A stretch of 64,000 nucleotides of DNA, taken from contig JAACJK010000169.1 in assembly GCA_013368325.1 (NCBI GenBank), positions 310,001-374,000 of the forward strand, written 5' to 3'. Source of the stretch: Ephemerocybe angulata (taxonomy: Eukaryota; Basidiomycota; Agaricomycetes; Agaricales; Psathyrellaceae). The translations under genes were made by a program, and so were the position numbers. Below, one piece after another: positions 43,389 to 55,700 of the stretch. Position 1 is the first letter of the stretch, and each line of letters opens with the position of its first letter. A model generated the notes under the pieces. The model was not told the origin of the DNA. It made no database searches and saw only the letters and a list, made by a program, of their open reading frames with translations.

Positions 43389-46300
43389 CTATCTTCGAGA
43401 CCTATACCAAACATGAGTTAATGGGAGGACGTTTTCGAGATCAACATACTTTTTTGGAGCCTGAGCTGTGTTCGCATTCTCTCCTCGGCGTTTAACTCCT
43501 CGGCTTCTCATTTGCGATGCGAAAGCGATAAGTTCATCCAGCGTACGGCTAATATCCCCGACAAGAGCGTTCCAAAGATCCCTCGAATCATCCCTGTAGC
43601 ATGTAGGACCGCCCGCCGCTGAGCGACCCCACCAAAGCACTAACATCATTAACGAAACAAACCCGTTGGGGCCCGATTTGCAGATCGGAGCCCATACAGT
43701 TAGATCAGAGTCGGGGGAGGTGTATCTGGGTTGGGGAAAGTCTTCGCCTGGGTTGAGCCGAAAGGACGGTTGAGATATGCACCACCACCTCACAATCACA
43801 GCTCCTATGTCAGCCGGATCGTCAATAAAGGGCACTACTGCATGGTTACGTGCACCTTGAGATGATTTGTTCGTCCATTTACTCCATTCGATAGGGCGAT
43901 CTCGGACTGGTAAAGAGCCCTACCCAAAGACCTTCAGCTTTGGGATCACCAAGAACAGTCCAGTATGACGAACCTTCAGAGACTTCCCATATCCGAGAGA
44001 CAATTCAAGAGTACACCACTTCTCCACCACATCCGACCACTGTGTTCCCAAATCGACCGCCCTGAGATCATTCACTGTATTAACATACCAAAGTGGTTCG
44101 CCGTCATCCTTCCCGTCGTTAACAGGGGGCGGTCGTGACGTCTGGGGGACGTTGCTGCCAATAAGTTGCAACTTCTCTCGGGTTGTGGAAGGTTTTGCTG
44201 CACGCCCTGACCGCCTCCGACCGGCACTCTCTTTGGAATCCTGTTCAGCATCCCCCGCAGGAGTGGCCGAGCTCGAGACTGCCAAAGCATCCGGAGACAC
44301 CGTTTTGGGGCCGGCGGAGCTCGTTGAAACGACAGCCGTGGCACTAGCGTCAGGACTTGCGGCAGTCCCGCCATTGGGAGAGGGGTTCTGCGTCGAAGAG
44401 CCAGGGTCGATAGCGGGTGTAGGAGCTACGGGGTTTGGGGTCGAGGCTACAGCGGGTGGAGAAGCCACGGGATTCGGCGTCGAGCCTACAGAGGGTGGAA
44501 GAGCCACGGGGTTTGGAGTAGAAGCTACAGGGTCAACGGCTTGCGAGTGACGGTTGTGAGAGGTAGTGCCGAGATGCTGGCCATAGGTGGTCTGGGGTGG
44601 GGCAATGCCGCCGTTGGGCTGCGATCCGGCTTTGACGATGGTGTTGGTGAAGGTTTTCACAGAGTGATTGACGTTGGTGGCGTTGGGGCCACCGATAGGA
44701 GGGGGACTGTCGAGGTCGTTGCGAACATGGGTGGGAAACGGAGTAGCTGAGTGGAGAGCGCCCTTTCCGACACCGGGAATGTCTGGATTGACGAACGAGG
44801 CGGCGCCAGCGACATACTGCGATTTGATACTGGGGTGGGCGGGATTCGACGTGTCGTGCAACTTTTGTTGTTTGGCGCGGGCGTTCCAAAGCGCAAGTGC
44901 CTTGTCCAGCGCTGAACCGGGGGGTTGCTCCGCTTCGAGGCGATGCCCCGCTTCCAAATCCGCGTCAAAGTCTCCAAGTCCGCCAAAATCGAAATCTGAG
45001 TCAGGACTGCCGCGATCTACGGCCGGAAGTAGATGCCCATGAGGCGCGCTTTGACTGTCGTTTGCTGAGCCATGGTCTTGGGTCTGGTGCTGAAGGAAAT
45101 CTCCCGCCACTGCAGAGAACATCGTTTGACTATTCCACGTATTGGCGCACTTGTTTCCCCACACATCTTTCGAAAGAACATCAGACTCAGACGCGTAAGC
45201 GGCGTAACTGGCTCGAGGGATTTGAATGGAGGCCTCTGACTGCTGCATGTTGATGTTTTGCCAACTGAGACCGGTATTATTTAGCAACCCATCGTTCATG
45301 CAGTCAGGGAATGGGCGGAGGCCCTGAGAAGTGGTGAAGTCGAAGTTGCGTCCATAGACGTTTGGAAAGGTAGACTGGAACATCTCGAATTGAGGTGGGA
45401 TGTGTGTCGAATTCGGAAAGGCGGATGTCAACGAATCGAGCGACGGAGCATGGAATCCTTCTCCCTGGTTACTAGATTGGGGGATATTGGACGCATGAGA
45501 CCCAGTTGAGATGGCGGATGTCGCCGTATTGAGAGGCAAAGATTGGGTCCCATCTACACATGTACCAGATTCGGGGATCGTCACCTTCTCGGAAGTACCA
45601 AGCTTCGCAATGGCGGCTGCTGCCGATGGAGCCGCTTGGGACGTTCCAGAGGCGGATGTTGACAACATGGGCGCAGGAGGATGGATCCCTTCGACAGTTG
45701 ATTCGGGAGGTCTATCTGCGAGAGGCCCTGCTACAGCGCTGGATCTCGCCAATTCGAGAGACAGAGGCTGAACCAGTGGTACCCTAGAAGGATGAGTCGC
45801 TGTCGCTGGAAGCGGAGGGTCCGAGGTCTTCGCTAGGGAAGTTGTTGATGTGGGGCCAAGCTTAGACGTAGAGGAGGAAGCGCTGTTGGTGACACTAGTA
45901 GAGTTCTGACTCGAAATGGCACTTTTCTCGGCGGATGTTTCTGTAAAAATCGCGATAAGTAAGCCTCCGGGAAACTATTTCACTTAGCAGGAAGACGTAC
46001 CTTCGGCAGGTAATGGCCTAGCATCTCGGTTCAGAGCTCGTTGAGTACAAACATCGGGGGCTAGACGTTAAGATCAGAACAATCAAACAAACATGGACAT
46101 TGAAGCCTACGTACGAAATTCATGTCGCTTCGCGAACTGCGTTAGGGCTGTAACGAATACACGTTCGTACTCATTCCAAGTGCCTGCAAATAAGGGAGTC
46201 TTGTCCTTGTCCCCGAATTGAAGGCTGGTGGTGGGGAGGCGCGTCAGTAAAGGATCAAGACATGCGAATGGAATGCTCACGTGTGAACTTTGATTTTCCC

Positions 46301-47112
46301 ATCCGATGCAGGCTCAGGTCCAACCACCGTCACTAACGCCAAAACACCTGCCTTGCGGACAGCTGGATCAACAACTGCAGAGAGAACACTCGGAAGGGAG
46401 GTAAGAAATGTGTGTTTGAATTCAATTAACTTAGCGCGCAGCCTCGTGTCAGAAAACAAGGTCATACCGATGGTAAGTCTCCGGTTCCCCCTCTTCGCTC
46501 TCCTCCTCCTCTTCGGCATTATCTGCTATCCGCTCCTCGACCGCCTGGATCTCCTTTTCAGTCGCTTTCGAGTACAAGTCCTTACAAACCGAGTGCCATC
46601 TCGACACTTCCTTGCTTTTCTCGATTCCGTCTTCCTCGCATCACTTATCTAGAGCAGCGGACACCTTCTCTGGGTACAGTTTAGCAAATGTTTCGTACGC
46701 CTTCAGTCCTCGGGTTCGTGGAGTATATATGTCCTTTAGGAGCTTCGGCGAGACTGATACAGTATTGTTCCTGCTCCTAGGATTAAATTGCCATCGGAAC
46801 CACTCCTTGAGTCGCTGGATTAAGGACGTTCCGTGATCAGTACCACCATCCCAGCTACTGAAGCAGGGCATGACTCGCCTTCTGAAGCTTGGCCAAACCT
46901 TGTGAGTACGCTTCCATCTCCTCCTGAGTCAGTTGACCTAGTGATTTATTGGGATACATCTCGTCGATGAGCGGGAACATGGTCAAGTAGCTGGCAAAAA
47001 TCTTGAGCCAGAACTGCTTGTATCTCTTCTTCACACGACACTCCGCGTATTCGGGTAGGAAGGATTCACAGTATGTGCGTCGTATGTCCGAAAGCCAGCT
47101 GGGGGGCGCCAT
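43389..47112 (-). pseudogene. Large KDZ-associated protein of unknown function, interrupted by stops
   Basis: Starts MAPPSWLSDIRRTYCESFLP at 47112. The first intron is GC-AG (donor GCGAGT, 46878-46815), joining LAKLQK to RLKEWFRWQFNPRSRNN. Recognisable pieces then run YTPRTRGLKAYETFAKLYPE, a TFLTSLPSVLSAV block with VVGPEPASDGKIKVHT, a Ser/Thr/Ala/Pro-rich region, LWYVNTVNDLRAVDLG, and a C-terminal block KSGPNGFVSLMMLVLWWG near 43650. The layout (N-terminal WF-containing helix region, VGPEP, low-complexity middle, GGPNG-WW end) matches a protein common near transposons in Agaricomycetes, whose function is unknown to me. The frame is stopped by TGA at 46643-46641 and TAG at 43922-43920, each followed by homologous sequence in the same frame. 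Confidence 0.65.
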
Positions 47113-47481
47113 GTCGATCTACCAGAGGGTTTGTAAGATAACGCAGCGTTCGCAGGGGGTAATCAGGTGGTACAAGAAAGCAATGCATCGGGTGTTATAA
47201 GTTTCCCCACCTTTCTAATGCATTATACTTTTCAGAAGATCAAAGCTCTGCGCTGAACCTATCTATCAGTACTGTGTAACGCAATATCGAGATTGGTCGC
47301 TCCTTTCAGGGCAAGCAGGCGAGTGAACTCCGTTTTCATCTGAACTTGAACTCGAGTAAATAGGCGCCAAACAGGTCGGTTGCCATATATAAACCTCCCA
47401 ACTCACACTAGACTCCATATCGCCTCTTCTTCTCTGTTTTCTCAACCGTCCTCACCCTCGAATATCAACACTTTTGATCCA
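47113..47481. promoter_or_regulatory. Divergent intergenic region with two ATGCAT words
   Basis: 369 bp between the start codons of a minus and a plus gene. Contains GCAATGCATCGGG at 47182 and CTAATGCATTATAC at 47218, plus CATATATAAACC near 47385, a plausible TATA element for the plus gene. Confidence 0.45.
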
Positions 47482-48399
47482 ATGGCTAAAGAGTCCGCTG
47501 CGGAGCGTATTGTGACTCTCAGTCGTGCTACGTCCCCCGCGATGATCCAGCTCCTCGGCAATTTGATCAAGGCTATTGATGATCGTACGCGTTCCTCTCC
47601 CTCTCCCTGTCACCATTGCTTACCATTCAGCTATAGGCCATCTCACTCTCGATGACTATCTGCAAGTCGGAACTGGTGATTTGAGTATGGAGACGTCATA
47701 TTCCAATTTTTATTTTCTAACGAAGTCTAGCTCCTGTTTGTTGTGACATGTGCAACGGCACGGGTATTGTCATGGTCCCCACCATTGCAAGCGACGATGA
47801 AGACGACGGCGTTACCACTAACGTTCCGCCTGCTACATCCAGTGAGTGGTATCACCCCTATATCGGCGCAGCCCTTCCGTTGCATCCACTGACATGGGCC
47901 TTAGACACCCCTGCGCCGAGCGACGCCACCGTCGCTCCTCCTGCTCCAGGAGTGACGCCTCCCACCGCTCCGACTGCTTCGAGCTCTCAAGATGCGCAGG
48001 CCGCACCTGCCCCCACTGTCGTTATTCCTCCAGCCACTTACCCAATCCCGGGATTCCAATCTCTAGGCCCGAACGTTGCTCCTCCAGCCCCCGAGTCCGC
48101 CGTTTACACTGGTGAAGGTCGTAAGTCAGATTCGGAAACTAACCCCTGTATGGAACTGATCATTTGTTCAGCGGATCGTTTCTTCACCGTCACCCGCGGA
48201 ATCAGACTCGGCGTCTTTGGAGGATGGTAAGTAACTTTCTAGTAGCTCCCTTCATTGCGTTTGACAGCCGGCCAGGATGGATACCTCTCCCTACGTCACC
48301 GGAGTCCCTGCGGCTAGTTACAGCCGCCACCGCACTCTCCAGTCTGCCTATGAGGCTTACGTCAAGGCCCATGGTCGGGGCATTGTCAGGTATGTGTAG
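47482..48399 (+). CDS. Protein with C-terminal viroplasmin/RNase H1-type domain, 218 aa, 6 exons
   Basis: Exons 47482-47584, 47637-47684, 47731-47841, 47905-48120, 48172-48226, 48276-48399, phases consistent. The N-terminus is helical (MAKESAAERIVTLSRATSPA). A CCDMC motif follows at residue about 55, then an Ala/Pro/Ser-rich linker. The C-terminal 60 residues (FFTVTRGIRLGVFGGWMDTS then PYVTGVPAASYSRHRTLQSA and YEAYVKAHGRGIV) match the small viroplasmin-like domain found at the N-terminus of RNase H1, which binds RNA-DNA hybrids or double-stranded RNA. Here it stands without an RNase H domain. Such proteins are frequent in Agaricomycetes, often near transposons. It lies inside the KDZ element with an intact frame. 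Confidence 0.7.
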
Positions 48400-50123
48400 A
48401 CGAGACTAGGTACCCTCCATCACCTCTCTCTTCCTCTCCCAATGTCTCTTAATCCCCTTCTTGTCTGAGGTGATGGTGTCGCCTGTTTTTGAACTCTGTT
48501 GCGCTCTCTCTTGTAGCATTCTGATCGAATTATGCTCCTTATACCCTGTACACGTATGTCTGTGAAGCCTCGAGTCGTTCCCTCGGACAATAAATGCATG
48601 TGTCGATTGCTAGCTGTCAAGTCCAGGGACCAGAAAGTGCCATCCGTTAGCCTGGGATGTTAAGAAGTCAGGCAGTCGATAGGGTGAGCTTCTTTTAGTC
48701 AATTAGGTGGACACATGGTCCATGGGGCATGGCCTAAAGCCTCAGACTCCCCGTAGAGATGCCAGTTGAGAATCGCCAAGTTCAACTCATGCACGCCCAT
48801 TGCTGAAGCGGGACTTAGACATGGATCTTTAAGCCACGCACATACGAATAGGTATGTATTGATGCTGACAGAGCGCAAAGAGCCTAGTTAGTGGAAATAG
48901 GGGATAGCAACCTCCGGGAGACCCCAAAGTCGAGCCCAGGACGAGCCACAGCTAAGCCAAGTTGCCGCTCGGCATTTGCCAAAGTGGGACTCGGGCGCAA
49001 TTCCTGACAAGTTCTGAGCGTCCTACAGATGCGAAAGAGGTGTATACAGGGGTAATAGCGTATTTATTGGTCCATAAGAGCATGAATATAAGTGATTTAA
49101 CAGCATATCGGACTCGAGGGCTGCCTAAACAATGAGCTACGGCCAAGGGTCCACACTCGGCAAATGCCGAAGCTGGACTTGTCGAAATCAAACAGTGCCC
49201 CCGAAACACAAAACATGACTCTGGTACTGCGGGAGTCGGTAGCATGGAGTGAAATTATATGCTACAGGTAAGTACACTCTTAGACAACTATTCTATGTAG
49301 TTTATTATGCTACAGCCCTTATGTGGAGGAACATTTATGGTCTTCTTATGCGCATGTCAACCATCGAGATGTTCGCGTGGGATTCACTGGCCTCACGGCA
49401 ATTCAGACCCTTGATCAGATAGAAAATGCCAGCCAGAGGTCGAATTCTCTCAGAGAGATAGTAGAAACTCCTCTCTATGCGGTGTAAGTGGGAAGAGACA
49501 CCACTCGATATGTTTGGCAAAACAAAACATATAAGCTTCCCCAAGGGTTCAGATTTGAGTTTGGAGGCTTGATAAATAGCTCAATGTGTCCATTCACTGA
49601 TTCTCTGCATTTCAAAAGGGTAATATAGGCCTCTGATGTGTCTTCGCTGACGCACTATGCCCAAGCCTTGGATTGGATTGAAGTTTCAACTTAGAAACTC
49701 GGTTGGAACCAGTGGTTTTCTATACCACCAAAAATAAATACTCGACGTGCATGCAAGTTGTAAGATCGGATGAGAGGTATTTTATATGACCTAGTATCTG
49801 AGCTCAGAATGCTTATCGGTACACACATGCGTTCAATATCTCTATATCTATGTCGCTTTCACAGTTAGCGCACAAGTAATAGCATTGCCATTGGGCAGCC
49901 CTTTCCCTCACTAGCGAAAGATCACGAAGTTCTGATGATTGGGTGCCAGATCCCATCTTCGATCGTCCAAATTGCAACTACTTCTTTCCTGTTTGCCGGG
50001 TTTGAACACCACAAAGAAGACGCATACGGATATGGCCTTAAAAAGTCGCGTCTATATACCTCTGGCCTCAGACCCAGGCGCATCCCTTTGACCTCGGCAA
50101 GCGGTCGTACTCATTGTTCTCGC
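48400..50123. other. Non-coding stretch inside the KDZ element
   Basis: About 1.7 kb. Related words GCCAAAGTGGGACTCGG (48976), GCCGAAGCTGGACTTG (49163) and GCTGAAGCGGGACTTAG (48801) recur, pointing to an old local repeat. No gene model is convincing. Confidence 0.4.
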
Positions 50124-50636
50124 ATGACTACCTTTAGCGACCGGCACCTTATGCCCTCCATCACTACAATGCCCACCGTCTACCCCGGCTGGAATCGCCC
50201 TCAGCTCTGCGACCTGCGCGTTGGCGCCATCGAGTACATCGAGGTCCTCATCACCGATGCAGACGTTCACGCCTTCTGGCTCGCCTACCTCACACGGTGG
50301 TTCATCAACTACCCTTTGTATTTCCGGGTCGACTCAACTCCTGAATATCGCGCAAGGAAGGTTCGGTTGAAAGTCGCTGTAAGTCAATCGTACAAAGCTT
50401 GGCCTTTCTACTAACTACCCTGCTAGGAAATCCGCTCCGCTGTCCATCGTTTTGCTACGAGAGCAAACTCCGGCGGTGTTACATGACCAAGGACGATTGT
50501 CATGTATAATCGCACCATTGAAAACCTCAGGTTCGAACTCCAATGCGAGTTGCAGACTCTCAGTGACCTTTCCGCCTACCTTGATCACGCCATTCCTATT
50601 TCCCCTCGGTCTATGATTGAAATCATGTATAACTGA
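50124..50636 (+). pseudogene. Small KDZ-cargo gene of unknown function, one in-frame stop
   Basis: Exon 1, 50124-50378, encodes MTTFSDRHLMPSITTMPTVY then DLRVGAIEYIEVLITDADVH and AFWLAYLTRWFINYP. A phase-0 intron of 48 nt (GTAAGT to GCTAG, with CTAAC) joins exon 2 at 50427, EIRSAVHRFATRANSGGVT. TGA at 50484-50486 then stops the frame, yet the same frame stays open to 50636 as a helical segment (TIENLRFELQCELQTLSDLS). Either the protein is 104 aa long, or a CGA codon mutated to TGA in a 154-aa protein. No family recognised. Confidence 0.45.
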
Positions 50637-51354
50637 GCTGCTTGTACCCTGTTCCTTCTAATTTACGTGCCGTTGTGCTTTTCGCTTTCATACATAAGTC
50701 CCCGCGTCCCCCTGGTCTCCTCCATATCCCAGAAGTTCAGACATTGAGTCGTCGTGTCCCACACTCGATCTCGGCGGGCCATTCCAGAAAATTACGGGCT
50801 TGTGCCTGCTTCCTTCGCTCCGTGGTACTCGCTGGAGATTTTGGAGGCCGCAGAGAGTTAGTTTTGAAATTCCAGCGGGTGCGCGTGCTGAGTCGTTGAC
50901 ATCCAGTTGAAGTGCCGGATTTGGAGGGAAGCAAGATCGAGATGGGGCTTCTTGATGTGTCTGCTTCTGGTACTTGGAGCTCGGTGATACATTATGAAAC
51001 AACGGAGAAGGGCTCAGCCGCAGCCCTACTGGCCACGTCCGAGAGCCGAGAATCCCGTACCCTAGCGGTTATTTGTGATATCCATGCATTAATCTTGAGG
51101 GTTATTACCGTGTTCCAAAATCGGAATACCGTCTCAACTGATCTGTGGACCTAAAAGAAGCATGGAGGCGGATAGACAGGTTTCCTCCTAGTTGCAGAGG
51201 TACCTCTGCTTCTGTAAATCCGTTTTCAAGCATCTCGTCTCAGAAAAGGGGTGAGTAGGCGATTGCAGCATATATAATGCCCTGGACGCACCGAGCACTC
51301 CCAGAACTCGCACACCGAGAGTCATTCACCTCTCTTTATTAGCCCATAACATCA
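50637..51354. other. Non-coding spacer inside the KDZ element
   Basis: No gene seen; GCATATATAATGCCC near 51268 is a plausible TATA element for the gene at 51355. Confidence 0.4.
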
Positions 51355-51906
51355 TGTCGCAATACTCTTACTGGGTATGTCGCTCCTCCCTCGCCTTCTT
51401 CATCCCCGGGCACACCTAACCTTAATTAGGATGACGACAGCGACGAAGAGAGTCCCTACCCTGCATTCAACCTGCAGAAGGAAGCGTTCCTGAAGCGGAA
51501 GATCAAGCTCTATGCTGCTGAGCTTGACGCAGGGCGCGGGGAGGAGTTTCTCAAGCCATTTGTTCAAGAATGGGTCTTGAAGCGTTGGAGGCCCTCAGGT
51601 GAGGGCGCAACTAGCGACGAAAAATATCAGCAGAAGATCGACGCCGAAATGGAGGTACGTACACGTCTATTTACAGTTGACTCCCCGTTTGCTGACAGGC
51701 GCTTAAAGAGAGTTCGCTTCGAAATGAACAGGCGCGCTAACAAGATCATCAAGAAGAAGAGGGAGGAAGAGGCGGTTGAGACTGCAATCAAGTTCTGTGA
51801 AGCGTACAAGGAGTGGCTCAGGATGCATGACTCTTTTTTGTGCACTACTCCATCGTGCATGATTTGCTCGCAGAAGGATGATCTATTTGGTAGTCACTAT
51901 CTCTGA
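51355..51906 (+). CDS. Small charged KDZ-cargo protein, 165 aa, two exons
   Basis: Exon 1, 51355-51375, encodes MSQYSYW. A 54-nt phase-0 intron (GTATGT to ATTAG) leads to exon 2, 51430-51906, starting DDDSDEESPYPAFNLQKEAF. The middle is strongly helical and basic (RRANKIIKKKREEEAVETAI) and the end carries three cysteines (FLCTTPSCMICSQ). A GT-AG pair at 51655-51698 exists, but splicing there would run quickly into a stop, so it is taken as unused. No family recognised. It converges on the minus gene at 51925, 18 bp apart. Confidence 0.55.
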
Positions 51907-51924
51907 GTCTGAACTACTATCTTA

Positions 51925-52685
51925 TCATTGATGTCGCCCAAGTTCCCATGTACGGTCCGTAAGCGTACGTAGCAAAAAGTTCCGCCCAGATTTCAACACA
52001 GATAGCTCTTTTGCAATGTCCACCATCCTCCGCGCTGTCCACAACTGATTTTGGAAGGCTATCGCCCCTACCGGATTCACTTCAGAGGCGCTCAACCCTG
52101 CTGGATCAATTGCGATCTTCGAAAGGCGCTCGAAACGGTCCTCCAGCCTCGTGTACTCCTCCCAAGCCTTCTCGATCAGGATGTGGTCCGGGGTTGCATG
52201 GATTGCCGCACTTCTTGAACCTAAAGAAAGGATATATTGGTGCGTCATGTATCCATGGAGTGCAGCTGACACCCGTGGCCAGGATTCAGCGAAGTCGGGA
52301 AGGGAGGTAACCGGATCAGGGTATGGTGGCAGGTTGATCATGGCTTCGAAGTCGTGCACCTCGACATCAACGGTGTCAAGCCCCAACGTGTCGTGCCCCT
52401 CCGCGAAGAGTTTGAACGTATAATGGTATTCTGGGCTGTGTAACTCCGCATCGGCAAGTGCCTCGATGTGTTGGGGAGGCACCGGCGGCTTCTTCCTTTT
52501 GAGGTAGGCCCTTCGATTCTCTTCACGGCGACGTTCTGATGCTCTGGGATCCTAATGTATCACTACAGATTGACTTCTCCGATTGAATTCTAGGCTTACC
52601 CAGGTTCCAGTGCTCGTGCAGCACGCTGAGCCTTCTTAGCAGCTGTCCTCGCCTCAAGGGTGAGATAGAGGGCCCGTCTACTCAT
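51925..52685 (-). CDS. KDZ-associated helical protein of unknown function, 234 aa, two exons
   Basis: Exon 1, 52685-52600, encodes MSRRALYLTLEARTAAKKAQ. The intron 52599-52544 (56 nt, GTAAGC to CCCAG) is phase 2. Exon 2, 52543-51925, continues ASERRREENRRAYLKRKKPP. The next acceptor candidate upstream (ATTAG) gives the wrong frame, so the CCCAG site was chosen. The body has acidic and aromatic stretches (ELHSPEYHYTFKLFAEGHDT, DVEVHDFEAMINLPPYPDPV, TPDHILIEKAWEEYTRLEDR). The frame is intact. It is transcribed divergently from the KDZ transposase with only 104 bp between the start codons, so the two are probably co-regulated. A helper role is a guess. Confidence 0.65.
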
Positions 52686-52789
52686 TGCTACTCGCTACTC
52701 ATGAGCTCTATAGTCAACCGATATAAATAATCCTCCGCCAATCTCCAATTACCCACTAAATCGAATTACACACTCTCGCGGCTCTCATT
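52686..52789. promoter_or_regulatory. Divergent promoter between KDZ transposase and its neighbour
   Basis: 104 bp between opposite start codons. TATAAATAATCC at about 52721 is a TATA-like element usable for the plus strand. Confidence 0.5.
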
Positions 52790-55700
52790 ATGTCGAAACC
52801 CGTGAAGAAGAGAAAGCTGAAGATCACTACGTCCACTCCCTTAGCGACCCTTCGGCCAGAGCCCGCCAGTCCCTTAACAGCATCACAGAATGTGGAAATT
52901 ACCAACTTCAAGCGGCTATCCTCCGGCTCTCTCAAGATCGTCTCGAACAAAATGCACGTCCTTGACGATATCGATGAGCTTCCGCGGCCTGTTGCTACGG
53001 TTCGCCGGACAGCGGAGGAAATACTGAAATCATGGGAGGAAGACGCAGGATGGGACAAGAACTATTATGACAGCTTCATCGAGCAAGAAGAGCCACCGCC
53101 GTGCACCGAGGACTCCAACGCGCGGAATCGGCCAAAAGGGAAAGGGGTGAGTCAGATCCACGCGATTTATTGCGGCGTGGGCTCTAAGATATTGCAGGAT
53201 GCGGCCATTCACCAGTGGACAAAGGAAATAGACGAATACCTTCGCATTCTTCTGATGCTGGAAGGGCGAGGGAAGAACCCACCAGAGACCTGTCCCCGCT
53301 GTCCAGGGATGTCCCGAAAGGCCCAGTACAGGTGTACCGCTTGTGACAACCTCGGACTGCTATGTGGGGAGTGTATTCGGGGTGCCCATGAGCATCTTCC
53401 ATTACATCGAATTGAGGTGCATGAGCCACATGTATACCGCCCACTGTTTCTAATTTACCAGCAGTCCTGGAACGGTAACTACTTCACAAGATCATCGTTA
53501 AAATGGTTAGGGGTGCGAATACAACTTGGTCATCCCCCAGGAGAGATATGTCCTCTCCCTGATGTGTCGTGGGGTGACGATTTCGTGATCATTGACTGTG
53601 ACGCCGTTCATCTCGTTGGGCTAAGCTATTGCCGTTGTGGAGCTACGGCGAAGTCGCAAGTTGAACAACTACTGGAACGGCGACTCTACCCAGCTACGAC
53701 AGAGAACCCTAAGTCTGCGGCGACCTTTCGAGTTCTAGAAGTCTTTGAGATTCTCCAATATGAGTCAAAGGTATCACCATTCGAGCTCTGGAAGGCACTC
53801 TCGCGACTCACGAGTCACCGACAACACGGGCTTGATCCCCACGAAGGTACTTCATTTATCAATGCTTCGCAGGAAAAACTATGTTGGGATAACAACTCAT
53901 TATTATTTTATGACAGGACCGATATCCAAGCTTCCTACGCATGGTCCACGAATGGCGGCATTTGAAGCTCCTGAAGGGGCATGCACGTGGGCACGATCCT
54001 GTACGCAACGCCGCGGCGACCAAGCCTGGTGAATGTGCCGTTCTCTGTCCGGCGTGCCCTTACCCCAATATCAACATGCCGGATGACTGGGAAAATGAGA
54101 GTGAAGCGCTCAGGTGCGAGGGCCTTTTCTTCCTTTGGGACTTCCTTGTGTTGATAAACGACTGTTTCACAGGTATATCCATGCTTTGAACATAGCTCTC
54201 GACGCGTGTTTCCATTTGCGGAGAAAGGACGTCTCGAGTGATGAAGCGGACCCAGGGTTAAGCGAAGGATTCGCCTACTACGTGGAAAATAAGAAGTTTA
54301 ATACGTATCTCGAAGAACACGCGGATGAGGTCGAGCCGAAGAGCGACTGTTCGCATCACGACACTGTCAATCTCGCGGATGTAACTCCTGGGCAAGGGTA
54401 TGCTTCCTCTGGTGCTGCGACTGTGGAGTGTGCGCGACATAACATGAAGCGACCCAACGCTGTGTGTGATCTCCAGAAAGGAGAACGGTATGTCTTCGAG
54501 CCTTCAAATTGGTGACATTGAACGTTGATCATGATATTAGGTACTGTAACATGGACTACATACTGCATTGGGGTCTGATGCTCTTCGGCCTGACCCTGTT
54601 ACGAACTTTCATTATTTCTTACGACATAGCCTGTCAATGGTCGAAGTATCTGCTCGCCCGGCTTGTACTCATGGACGAGAAGAGTGAATCCCCGCTACTC
54701 AAGGCGGATACGCAAATTCGCTTCGTCGTCCCGAAATTTCACCTTCCAGCGCATATCCCATCATGCCAAACGAAGTATGCCTTCATGTTCACTCCAGGAG
54801 CGGGACTTGGCGACGGAGAAGCACCAGAGCGTGGCTGGGGAGACCTAAACCCGCTGGCAACGAGTACACGTGACTCGTGAGATGGGGCCGGGAACACGTC
54901 GTGACACCCTCGATTACAATTTTGGCGATTACAATTGGCGGAAGGTCATTGATCTTGGTGCGTTTACCTTCTTTACGAACCAGGGAGTCATTCGTCGCAG
55001 ATTAACACTCAATCAAGGCAACTCACTAATGAAGAAAATGGATAACACCGTCTCCAAAGTGGCGGAGCACACAATTGCACACCAGGAATTGGAGGCGACT
55101 CTGGATACGGAGAAGCTCCCGGCATGGAGGAAGGCGGCTGAGAGCTGGGAAGCAGATCCATCGAAGCCCAACCCTTTCGAGACGCTTGTCATCGCCCCTA
55201 AACAGGACGCAACTCGCAAAGTGCTCGCTGCCGCGGAAGCTATCCAAATTGCACAGGGAAAGGACTTCTCGCTCAGCCCTGACGTCTCACCGAGCGTACT
55301 GATAATGCGAGGTATCGACCTCGAGGCAGACCAGTATGTGAGCATATGTTTTCCAACATCTATCTACTGACATTCTGCTACAAAGGCGTGCCCTGAAGGC
55401 GGAGATGAAACAAGTCTGGAGCCACTCTCGAGACCGCGAGTTGACTCGCGTCCAACTCCGTTCGAACACGTTGCTTAGGAAGATTGATGCATGGTACCAA
55501 ATACTTCAACTCTACATACCCGCTACGGTGGCGCTAAGGCAACAAGCGGCGGGAACAAGCATCCGCCCCTACGATCTCCCCCTCTGGCTTCCATCTCAAG
55601 TTGGCTCTAAGGCCCCTCTCGATCGACGATTGGCCGAAATCGAGTACGAACTCCGATCATCGCAGGCGCAGGAGGCCCTAACGACTTTGCGGCACTTTCT

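Noticed and set aside
50530..50550. GGTTCGAACTCC, a tRNA B-box-like word
   Set aside because: No A-box, acceptor stem or anticodon arm can be built around it; it lies in an open reading frame.
51655..51698. Possible 44-nt intron (GTACGT to GACAG) in the small KDZ-cargo gene
   Set aside because: Splicing shifts into a frame with a stop after about 14 codons, while reading through keeps a long charged helix.
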